A stretch of 8,815 nucleotides of DNA from Firmicutes bacterium UBA1535 (lineage in GTDB: Bacteria; Bacillota; Clostridia; Tissierellales; Sedimentibacteraceae): contig DCPV01000244.1 of assembly GCA_002323775.1 (NCBI GenBank), positions 1 to 8,815 on the forward strand. The letters run 5' to 3'. Positions 1 through 6,223 of the stretch are shown here, in pieces. Position numbers and translations under genes: made by a program. The notes under the pieces were generated by a model. It was not told the origin of the DNA and did no database searches. It saw only the letters and a program-made list of their open reading frames with translations. How positions within the stretch are numbered: the first letter of the stretch is position 1; every line of letters starts with the position of its first letter.

Positions 1-86
1 TTCAAACAAGTCTATATATAAATAACTTCTATTTTTATAGTTCCCTATATTAATTTATAATGTATAAGTATGTTAAATTACCATTA

Positions 87-115
87 TTACAATCAACTTA
101 TAGATATTATTGTAA
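87..115. promoter_or_regulatory. Inverted repeat upstream of the activase gene, possible operator
   Basis: TTACAAT (87-93) and ATTGTAA (109-115) form a perfect 7-base dyad with half-site centres 22 bases apart, about two helical turns. A TATAAT hexamer follows at 126-131, about 20 bases before the ribosome binding site. I found no good -35 element at 16-18 bases from it, so the promoter itself is only tentative. The dyad could be a regulator site, or chance in very AT-rich DNA. Bases 1-167 hold no other convincing feature. Confidence 0.3.
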
Positions 116-150
116 AAAATTTTATTATAATTTGTGCTTGAATAAAACGA

Positions 151-156
151 AAAGGA
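151..156 (+). promoter_or_regulatory. Ribosome binding site fixing the activase start
   Basis: AAAGGA lies 11 bases before the ATG at 168. The frame is open upstream to an ATG at 60, but that 36-residue extension (rich in Tyr, Lys and Leu) is unlike the family and has no ribosome binding site. The nucleotide-binding motif that normally sits at the extreme N-terminus of these proteins begins directly after the ATG at 168. Confidence 0.75.
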
Positions 157-167
157 TGTGTGTTATA

Positions 168-926
168 ATGAACTTTATTGGTGTTGATATAGGCTCTACT
201 GCTGCCAAAACTGTGATATTTGACGGCAATAAAATTATAAACTGCTTTACCCTGCCAACCGGCTGGAACAGTAAGGAAACTTCGGAACTAATTAAAAATA
301 AACTTATTGATTTTGGTGTCAAATTCGATAAAAATGATACAAAGGTCATTGCAACTGGATATGGAAGAATATCTGTAGCCTTTGCAGATGATGTAGTAAC
401 GGAGATAAAATGCCATGGTCTAGGCGGCGGTTATCTTTTAAAAGAAAATTGTACTGTCGTTGATATCGGAGGACAAGATACAAAAGTCATAACATATAAA
501 AATGGCATGGTAACAAGTTTTTTGATGAATGATAAATGCTCAGCAGGAACAGGAAAATTTATAGAAATTATGGCTAATAGAATGGGACTTAGTCTTGAAG
601 AATTTTTAGAGCTTTCATCGTTTGGAAAAGCTCTTAATATAAGCTCAATGTGCACAGTTTTTGCTGAATCTGAGGTTATTGGATACATAGGAGCAGGTGC
701 TGACAGAAGGGATATAGCCGCAGGTGTCATAGATTCTGTAGTGACTAAGGTAAGTCAATTGGTAAACAGACACGGTATAGAGGGCAAATGTATACTCACC
801 GGAGGTTTGAGCCAATCTTCACACGTAGCAAGCAAGCTATCTGAAAAAATAGGACAGGATGTTGTTACAAATGAGCTCGGAAGATACGCAGGTGCTTTGG
901 GTGCTGCAATTATAGCATCTAAATAA
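168..926 (+). CDS. Acyl-CoA dehydratase/double-cubane reductase activase (HgdC/YjiL family)
   Basis: A 252-residue ATP-dependent activator of the HgdC/BcrA-D/YjiL family. Members are homodimers that bridge one [4Fe-4S] cluster and use ATP hydrolysis to push a low-potential electron into a partner reductase in the cytoplasm. Visible motifs are the N-terminal phosphate motif GVDIGSTAAK (residues 5-14), the second phosphate motif DIGGQDTK (99-106), NDKCSAGTGKF (121-131) and SSMCTVFAESEV (159-170). Cys124 and Cys162 match the two family cysteines that hold the inter-subunit cluster. An adenosine motif ILTGGLS (209-215) and a C-terminal GALGAAI complete the ASKHA fold. Length is normal for the family. 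The likely partner is the convergent reductase at 1019-2176. Activators and reductases of this type usually lie side by side on the same strand, so the tail-to-tail order is less common. The family is certain; the natural substrate of the pair is not. Confidence 0.93.
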   Translation: MNFIGVDIGSTAAKTVIFDGNKIINCFTLPTGWNSKETSELIKNKLIDFGVKFDKNDTKVIATGYGRISVAFADDVVTEIKCHGLGGGYLLKENCTVVDIGGQDTKVITYKNGMVTSFLMNDKCSAGTGKFIEIMANRMGLSLEEFLELSSFGKALNISSMCTVFAESEVIGYIGAGADRRDIAAGVIDSVVTKVSQLVNRHGIEGKCILTGGLSQSSHVASKLSEKIGQDVVTNELGRYAGALGAAIIASK

Positions 927-930
927 AAAT

Positions 931-964
931 ATTGCCAATACATGAAAATTCACGTATTGGCAAT
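931..964. terminator. Bidirectional Rho-independent terminator between convergent genes
   Basis: An 11-base perfect stem (ATTGCCAATAC at 931-941 with GTATTGGCAAT at 954-964) is extended after one mismatch by TGA/TCA and closed by an AAAT loop. On the plus strand it is followed by TATTTTATTTAA, and on the minus strand by ATTTTTATTTAG, so it can end both transcripts. It starts 4 bases after the activase stop codon and lies 54 bases beyond the reductase stop codon. Confidence 0.88.
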
Positions 965-1018
965 TATTTTATTTAATTGGAGAGTTCTCTTTCCTATTAG
1001 ATAAGTTTTATTTTTTAT

Positions 1019-2176
1019 CTATTTTAAAATCTCTATAAATGCTGCAATTCTTGTATTTAATTGTCCTGCATCAGATTGTGAATAATCTGTCTCAATTGTC
1101 ATATAAGGTATATTTTTTTCATTTTCAGTAAATCTCTTAATTTGAAGCGTTTCAACACTATAAGGGTGACATGATGTAAGCACAACATCCATAACTCCAT
1201 CTACTTGATACTCATCTATCATTTTGTCCAAAAGCTCTAATCTTTTACCGTTTGGAGATATACATGCACAACCGATATTCAAATACTTGCGAGCTATAGC
1301 TTCGTAGATATCCTCAGCATTTTCGTCAACATTTTCTTCTATTGCTTTAGCACCGCCGCAATTTTCCAAAGCAACTACGCAGCCTCCGTTATCCTCTATA
1401 GCTTTAAATATCTTTGCACTTACTCCCCCTATTGGTGAGCCTGTTATCAATATACGTGGTTTTTTTGCATCTTCTTCATTAGGAACATATTCACTCTTAA
1501 TCTGCTCGATAAGAGCCTTCATTTCTTTTATATTTGCTTCTTTATCGAACTTAAATCCTGCTCCGTAAAGAGTATTATGTACTTTAGAGCCTTGTATTGG
1601 TGAAGGTTTTAATTTACCTAGACTATAGAATTCTTTTCTTACATCTCTTTCTCTGTTTTTAAGTTTTACAGCCTCTCTCAGTTGTTCCTCAGTTATTGTA
1701 ACACCAAAGAATTCTTCAAGCTTTTCCTTATACCCTATAACTTCTTTTTTCCACATCTCAAATCCGCTTTTACCAGTTGCACTGTTAGGAAGCTCCATGA
1801 TATGCACAGGTTTAAATTCGCTTAAATATTCATACATCTTTTTCTTTCCGTCACAAGTAGATTCTCCTACAACTAAATCTGAGAAATAGAAAAATGGACA
1901 TTTATCAGTTTTAGCAAATCCATAGCTTGCCTTTATAAGTGGACATAGGTTCTTTGGCAAGTCCTTTTCAGCTTCCGGTATTGTCTCCTCTGAAAACGAA
2001 CATAGTCCAATAGGAACTGCACCCATAGCCATTGGAATTTCCTCAGGCATAAATGTACAAAAAACTCCTACAACCGGTATTCCTTTTTCCTTAATTTCCT
2101 TAACAGATAAAAAAGCATTTCTTCTTGCCTCTGCAAATTCTTCAAATATCGCCGGCAATTCTTTTTTTATTTCCAT
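1019..2176 (-). CDS. Double-cubane-cluster anaerobic reductase (HgdB/DCCP/YjiM-like)
   Basis: A 385-residue protein of the 2-hydroxyacyl-CoA dehydratase D-component superfamily. It most resembles the double-cubane-cluster protein (DCCP) and E. coli YjiM, as I recall those sequences. DCCP carries an [Fe8S9]-type double cubane and takes electrons from an ATP-driven activator. Signature stretches are CTFMPEEIPMAMGA (40-53), LCPLIKASYGFAKTDKCP (77-94), FYFSDLVVGESTCDGKKKMYE (from residue 96), LITGSPIGG (243-251), IGCACISPN (301-309) and LTSCHPYSVE (333-342), closing with IETDYSQSD (361-369). Cysteines 40, 59, 78, 93, 108, 266, 273, 303, 305 and 336 are candidate cluster ligands; I cannot tell which are used. 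The frame is open up to 2248, but GGAGG lies 5 bases before the ATG at 2176, and this start gives the usual length. A second ATG at 2179 is only 2 bases from GGAGG and less likely. DCCP reduces small artificial substrates in vitro; the cellular substrate is unknown. A true acyl-CoA dehydratase would be expected to have a second subunit, and none is present here. Confidence 0.9.
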   Translation of the reverse strand: MEIKKELPAIFEEFAEARRNAFLSVKEIKEKGIPVVGVFCTFMPEEIPMAMGAVPIGLCSFSEETIPEAEKDLPKNLCPLIKASYGFAKTDKCPFFYFSDLVVGESTCDGKKKMYEYLSEFKPVHIMELPNSATGKSGFEMWKKEVIGYKEKLEEFFGVTITEEQLREAVKLKNRERDVRKEFYSLGKLKPSPIQGSKVHNTLYGAGFKFDKEANIKEMKALIEQIKSEYVPNEEDAKKPRILITGSPIGGVSAKIFKAIEDNGGCVVALENCGGAKAIEENVDENAEDIYEAIARKYLNIGCACISPNGKRLELLDKMIDEYQVDGVMDVVLTSCHPYSVETLQIKRFTENEKNIPYMTIETDYSQSDAGQLNTRIAAFIEILK

Positions 2177-2181
2177 CATAA

Positions 2182-2186
2182 CCTCC
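2182..2186 (-). promoter_or_regulatory. Ribosome binding site deciding the reductase start
   Basis: GGAGG on the minus strand sits 5 bases before the ATG at 2176 and 2 bases before the ATG at 2179. It rules out the upstream in-frame start at 2248, which would also lie inside the predicted promoter. Confidence 0.85.
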
Positions 2187-2231
2187 AAAACATTTTTTAC
2201 TCTTATTTTACTGAGCTTGTCTACCTTAACA

Positions 2232-2260
2232 ATCGTATTGAAGTTCAATCAATTTGTCAA
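2232..2260 (-). promoter_or_regulatory. Sigma-A-type promoter of the reductase gene with internal palindrome
   Basis: On the minus strand a perfect TTGACA (2260-2255) is followed after 17 bases by TACGAT (2237-2232; 4 of 6 consensus bases). Transcription would start near 2225, giving a leader of roughly 50 bases. The spacer holds TTGAACTTCAA (2248-2238), a palindrome of two 5-base arms around one central base. This is a good position for a repressor or redox regulator; the regulator is unknown. Confidence 0.6.
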
Positions 2261-2276
2261 TTCAAAATAAATTATA

Positions 2277-2341
2277 CAATTTGACTTAATTATGAAATTT
2301 TTTTATCTTTTTAGACAATTTAAGATATATGGGTCAAATTG
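2277..2341. repeat. 9-base inverted repeat CAATTTGAC/GTCAAATTG
   Basis: CAATTTGAC (2277-2285) and GTCAAATTG (2333-2341) are perfect reverse complements, 56 bases centre to centre, upstream of the reductase promoter. The sequence between them is almost pure A/T. Related TTGAC-type words also occur at 2255-2260. The repeat could be paired regulator sites or part of a folded leader if transcription starts further upstream. Function unproven. Confidence 0.35.
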
Positions 2342-2345
2342 CTTA

Positions 2346-2377
2346 GATAGTATACCTTTCCTATTCAGGTACCTATC
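2346..2377. repeat. Imperfect hairpin in the intergenic region
   Basis: GATAG (2346-2350) pairs with CTATC (2373-2377). After a small internal loop, TACC (2353-2356) pairs with GGTA (2368-2371), leaving an 11-base loop. It matches no riboswitch class that I recognise. It lies between the transporter operon terminator and the reductase promoter. Confidence 0.35.
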
Positions 2378-2378
2378 A

Positions 2379-2452
2379 CTAACCTAACTGTAAAATATAT
2401 CAAATATGTAAATGTTAGTTGTAGCTAACTTAATGTCAAAATATATGGTTAG
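2379..2452. repeat. Cluster of CTAAC/GTTAG pentamers
   Basis: CTAAC occurs at 2379-2383, 2384-2388 and 2425-2429, and its complement GTTAG at 2414-2418 and 2448-2452. The copies at 2414 and 2425 form a small 5-base hairpin, and the last copy lies in the terminator stem at 2441-2470. The copies could pair in alternative ways in RNA, or be direct and inverted protein-binding half-sites. Confidence 0.35.
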
Positions 2453-2470
2453 TCAACGCTAGCCATATAT
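2441..2470 (-). terminator. Terminator of the transporter operon
   Basis: On the minus strand ATATATGGCTAG (2470-2459) pairs with CTAACCATATAT (2452-2441). This gives a 12-pair stem with one G-U pair and a 6-base loop, 41 bases after the stop codon of the ATPase/S-component fusion. The following TTTGACATT is only a short U-rich tail, so termination may be partial. Confidence 0.6.
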
Positions 2471-2511
2471 TGAAGTATTATTCTTTTATCAACTGGTAAT
2501 TTTTTGAAGTC

Positions 2512-5358
2512 TTAATCTTCCACAAGTCCATATTTTACTTTTATTCTATCAAGCTTTTCGAGCATTGGCTCACCCATAGTCAATAGGAAAAACACAGTTG
2601 CCGTAGCATGGATTAAATCAAATGGCGCTCCTGTTACCCAAGATGTGACTATCATCGGAAAGGATATCTTTGATTGAAACATTATAACTGAAGCCGGATT
2701 CATAATACCGCCGTACACAAAGAACACTGATATACCGCCAAATATCGCAAGTGATAAGCTGTCTCTCCTTAGGAAGCCCTTACGAAACAAAAATCCTGAC
2801 AAAAACCCTATAATCCCCATAGCAAACATCTGCCAAGGTGTCCAAGGACCTTGTCCATAAAGCATATTGGATAAAAACATCGTCATTGAACCTACAAGAA
2901 AGCCACTTTCAGCTCCAAATGCAACACTTGATATAATCACTACAGCTGCAACAGGTTTAAACTGAGGTAACATAAAGAAAGCCGCTCTGCCTGCAACTCC
3001 TATTCCACATAACGCAGCAATAATTACCAGTTCTCTCGCTTGAGGCTTGCGTCCCTCAAAAATCATTACAAATGGTATCATAGTTTCTAAGATTATAAGC
3101 AGAGATATAAAATAATATTTTCTATCTCCTAAATAAAAAATACCTATGTATATTGTAAGAGGTATAAGCAGCAATATCAACGCAGCAGCGATTAAGGTTC
3201 GTTTTGATAGCTTCCTTCTGTCTCTTTTAACTTGGATAATTGATTGAGGTACTTTGCTTTTAGAAAATATTGACATGCAAAATGCAGCAGCTGAAATTGT
3301 TAGTACAATGAGCGTACTCACATAAGTCCATAATTGCTTTGATGTAAATTGTTCCATAGCCATTTGCTCTCCTTTAAGAGTTGTCCACGCAAAACTCGCT
3401 ATGATAGGAAATAAATTTTTAATGCTTATAAAAAGTGGTATAAATGAAATAATCGCTATTATTTTCTTAATTATTGTTAGATTTTTTTTAAAAAAATTAT
3501 TAAATCCTTTTAAAGAAAAATCGCTTTTTTCCGCTTTTGCTTTATTAACATATTCATTCATACTGTTGATGTCGTCTGTTATCGTGATATTTTCTGATGA
3601 AGCATCATTATCTATAACACTTCCTCCGCAAGCTATGATGATATCCTCTGCTGTAACAGCCTTAGGAATTAAATGCCTTGCCATTCGATTTGCCGCTGTA
3701 GTATAAAAGCTATTGCCAGAAAAAAACTGCCTCGGTTTAGCATCTGTTACAATCCCTCCGTCAAAAAACAAAGCACATCTGTCCGCATAACTAGCACAAA
3801 ATTCTATATCATGGCTTACCATAACAATTGTAACATCATTTTTTAAGAGCCTTTTTAAAATACCTGCAAATATCTGTTTAAACTCTGCATCCATACCCTT
3901 TGTCGGCTCGTCCAAAAGCAAAATTTTCGGCTCAAGTAACAATACCTTTGCTAAAGCAGCTCGTTGCTGCTCACCACCGGATAAATCATAAGGATGTTGA
4001 TTCAATAAATTTTCTAATCTGCAAAGAGCTGATACATTCATAACTCTTTTTTGACGCTCATCTGCTGTTAGTCGACGTCCTTTAAGCATTTCAAGTAAAT
4101 CTAACTCAAGATTTTTTTTAATAAACAATGCTTGCGGATTTTGAGGCAACACCCCAAGAAGTCCATTGAATTTTTCATTATCTGGGATTGTATGAAGTGG
4201 TCTGCCACAAAGCATTACATTTCCTCTATAAGGTCGATTAAGTCCGGACAGTAGGGAAAGAGTTGTTGTTTTCCCTGTGCCATTTCCACCTAATATAGCT
4301 AAAAACTCCCCTTTTGATACCTTAAGATTTACTCCCTTAACTACATCTGGCAAGTCTTTCTCATATCTAAACCACGCTTCTGCAATGCTTATTACTTCAT
4401 TTTCCTTGTTTAGATAATCTTCTTTTTTAGATGGTTTTCTAATTTCTTTTATAGTGAAATCCTCTTTATTAAACGTTTTAGATTTATAAAAATTTTCTTT
4501 TATTTCTTCACTGAAATATATTTCACTTTCTTTTGCAAACTCATCTAACCATTGTCTGCCCTCTCTTACTGTTATAGGGCAATTTAGGCTATTTTCTACA
4601 CCTGCATAAACTCTCATAGGAACAGGCATTGCCAAAAACATTTTATTATTCTTTTTATTTAAGGATTGTCCCACATCTCTTGGACAGCCATCAAAAACAA
4701 TACTTCCTTTATCCATTACCACAGCTCTGTCCGCTATTGGCATAGCTTCTTCAAGTCTATGTTCTGTTAGAATGACTGTCGTTCCAAGCTCTCTGTTTAT
4801 TTTTGCTAAGGTTGCAAGAAAATCCGAAGCCGCAATTGGGTCTAATTGACTTGTAGGCTCATCTAAAATTAAAACAGATGGCTGCATTGCCATTATACTT
4901 GCCAGATTTAAAATCTGCTTTTGTCCTCCGGAAAGCTCTGTTACATTTTTATAAAACCAATTTTGTATGCCAAAAAATGATGCCATTTCAGCAACCCTTA
5001 GTCTTATTGACGCTGTATCAAGAGAAAGGCTCTCGAGTCCAAAAGCAAGCTCATGCCAAACCTTATCCGTAACAATCTGATTTTCCGGACTTTGCAGTAC
5101 AAATCCTATGTGTGATGATTGTTTTTCATGACTTAACTCATCTAAGGGTACTCCCTTAAAGCAAATCGTACCGCTTTTTATGCCATGAGGTGCTAAAACT
5201 GTTTTTAATTGTCTGAGCAAGGTTGTCTTTCCACAGCCTGATGGTCCGCACAAAACAACAAATTGACCTCTTTCAATACTTAAAGATATATTATTTAGGA
5301 CAAGTCTTTCCTGCTCAGGGTATGAAAAGGTCAAATTTTTAATTGTGTAGCTTTCCAC
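2512..5358 (-). CDS. Fused ECF transporter protein: two ATPase domains plus membrane S-component
   Basis: A 948-residue single polypeptide that joins parts of an energy-coupling-factor vitamin importer usually made as separate proteins. ATPase 1 covers about residues 1-235: Walker A GPSGCGKT 38-45, Q89, signature LSGGQ 142-146, Walker B with D166/E167, His200. A charged linker of about 90 residues follows. ATPase 2 covers about 322-565: Walker A GGNGTGKT 357-364, Q406, signature LSGGE 459-463, D483/E484, His516. Residues 566-625 are a polar linker. The rest is membrane: helices near 627-648, 676-697, 720-743 and 748-767, then an S-component core from about 775 with GVAGRAAFF, LPQFKPV, FGAESGFLVG and GQGPWTPWQM (835-844). 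That last motif fits the S-component group I associate with cobalamin (CbrT-like), but specificity is inferred mainly from the neighbours. GTG start; AAGGAGG lies 7 bases upstream, inside the end of ecfT, and the genes overlap by 28 bases. All ATPase motifs are intact. Confidence 0.9.
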   Translation of the reverse strand: MESYTIKNLTFSYPEQERLVLNNISLSIERGQFVVLCGPSGCGKTTLLRQLKTVLAPHGIKSGTICFKGVPLDELSHEKQSSHIGFVLQSPENQIVTDKVWHELAFGLESLSLDTASIRLRVAEMASFFGIQNWFYKNVTELSGGQKQILNLASIMAMQPSVLILDEPTSQLDPIAASDFLATLAKINRELGTTVILTEHRLEEAMPIADRAVVMDKGSIVFDGCPRDVGQSLNKKNNKMFLAMPVPMRVYAGVENSLNCPITVREGRQWLDEFAKESEIYFSEEIKENFYKSKTFNKEDFTIKEIRKPSKKEDYLNKENEVISIAEAWFRYEKDLPDVVKGVNLKVSKGEFLAILGGNGTGKTTTLSLLSGLNRPYRGNVMLCGRPLHTIPDNEKFNGLLGVLPQNPQALFIKKNLELDLLEMLKGRRLTADERQKRVMNVSALCRLENLLNQHPYDLSGGEQQRAALAKVLLLEPKILLLDEPTKGMDAEFKQIFAGILKRLLKNDVTIVMVSHDIEFCASYADRCALFFDGGIVTDAKPRQFFSGNSFYTTAANRMARHLIPKAVTAEDIIIACGGSVIDNDASSENITITDDINSMNEYVNKAKAEKSDFSLKGFNNFFKKNLTIIKKIIAIISFIPLFISIKNLFPIIASFAWTTLKGEQMAMEQFTSKQLWTYVSTLIVLTISAAAFCMSIFSKSKVPQSIIQVKRDRRKLSKRTLIAAALILLLIPLTIYIGIFYLGDRKYYFISLLIILETMIPFVMIFEGRKPQARELVIIAALCGIGVAGRAAFFMLPQFKPVAAVVIISSVAFGAESGFLVGSMTMFLSNMLYGQGPWTPWQMFAMGIIGFLSGFLFRKGFLRRDSLSLAIFGGISVFFVYGGIMNPASVIMFQSKISFPMIVTSWVTGAPFDLIHATATVFFLLTMGEPMLEKLDRIKVKYGLVED

Positions 5359-6221
5359 TGTTTTTCCTCCTTAATAGTTATAATTACCGGCACTAGACAA
5401 AGTACTGCATACGAAACAAACAAGCTTATATTAAATAAATTAAGACTTACTCCTTTCATTGTAGGAAAATATCTCCATTTAAAAGTTCCCAAGATACTGC
5501 CCCAAAAAAGATAAGAGCCTAACAATACAATTGCAGCTAATGCTGTTTTATCTCTTTTTTCAAATTTGTATATAGAAAATGCTGTTCTGTTCGGAAGCCC
5601 ATAGCCCCTGCTTCTCATACTGTCAGATGTTTCTATGGCGTTTTCCAATGCCCATGTAATCATTATAGATAAAATTGTAATTCCATGACGAGCCCTTTGA
5701 AAAATTCCACCATTTGAAACATCTTTACCTATACACCTTTGAGCATTTGACACTATCTTAATCTGTGCTTTGAATTTAGGTACAAATCTAAGAGACATAG
5801 ACAAAACAAGGGACATCGAAGGTATAATTCTTCCAAATAAATATACAAATTTATCAGAATTTATAACTTCATTAAAGCATGAAAACCAGCAAACAACTGT
5901 TGCTAACATACAGGATGCGGCTATGCCATATGCAATAGATTCAAGTGTCAATGGATTTCCAGTATTTAAATATGTGATTATAGTCGCTCCCTCGTGGTTA
6001 AATGCTGGATTTATAAGCGCTGTAATCAGCATGCTTGGTAAAAGGAAAATCAAATTAAATTTTACTGCCTTTTTACCTTTTAAAATTGTTGAATATATAA
6101 ATGCACATACAATAGAAATAGTAAGACATATAGGGTGCATGAAAACCATTGAAAATGCAAATATTAATCCAAAATATAGAAAATTTACAAGAGGATGATA
6201 ATTAGAAAATGCGTCTTTCAT
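5331..6221 (-). CDS. ecfT: ECF transporter transmembrane protein EcfT
   Basis: A 296-residue integral membrane protein, the scaffold of an ECF importer that couples ATP hydrolysis to movement of the S-component. Hydrophobic segments lie near residues 13-46, 55-71, 93-112, 133-147, 180-195, 226-243 and 262-283. The cytoplasmic coupling region contains NAQRC (159-163) and SMRSRGYG (201-208); the second is the short Arg-Gly motif by which EcfT docks on the ATPases. The start is the ATG at 6221 with AGGAG 7 bases upstream. It follows the DUF4430 gene by 2 bases, and its end overlaps the ATPase/S-component gene by 28 bases, so co-transcription and probably translational coupling are expected. Its dedicated partner is the fused protein downstream. 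The family is secure; the substrate is not visible in this subunit. Confidence 0.9.
   Translation of the reverse strand: MKDAFSNYHPLVNFLYFGLIFAFSMVFMHPICLTISIVCAFIYSTILKGKKAVKFNLIFLLPSMLITALINPAFNHEGATIITYLNTGNPLTLESIAYGIAASCMLATVVCWFSCFNEVINSDKFVYLFGRIIPSMSLVLSMSLRFVPKFKAQIKIVSNAQRCIGKDVSNGGIFQRARHGITILSIMITWALENAIETSDSMRSRGYGLPNRTAFSIYKFEKRDKTALAAIVLLGSYLFWGSILGTFKWRYFPTMKGVSLNLFNISLFVSYAVLCLVPVIITIKEEKQWKATQLKI
5366..5372 (-). promoter_or_regulatory. Ribosome binding site for the GTG start of the ECF fusion
   Basis: AAGGAGG on the minus strand, 7 bases before GTG at 5358, lies within the ecfT coding sequence. It supports a GTG start and a 28-base gene overlap. Confidence 0.85.
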
Positions 6222-6223
6222 AA

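Noticed and set aside
60..167. In-frame 36-residue N-terminal extension of the activase
   Set aside because: No ribosome binding site at the ATG at 60, composition unlike the family, and the conserved motif begins right after the ATG at 168.
2177..2248. In-frame 24-residue N-terminal extension of the reductase
   Set aside because: It overlaps the predicted promoter, and GGAGG is correctly spaced for the ATG at 2176.
2177..2511. Cobalamin riboswitch
   Set aside because: It would be expected upstream of the transporter operon, which begins beyond the right edge; this gap lies downstream of that operon and shows no B12-box that I recognise.
3401..3706. Hydrophobic open frame on the plus strand inside the ECF fusion gene
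   Set aside because: Antisense to the linker and first membrane helix of a well supported gene; no start signal.
5770..6198. Open frame on the plus strand (142 codons) opposite ecfT
   Set aside because: It lies wholly inside ecfT on the other strand and shows no recognisable domain; a shadow frame.
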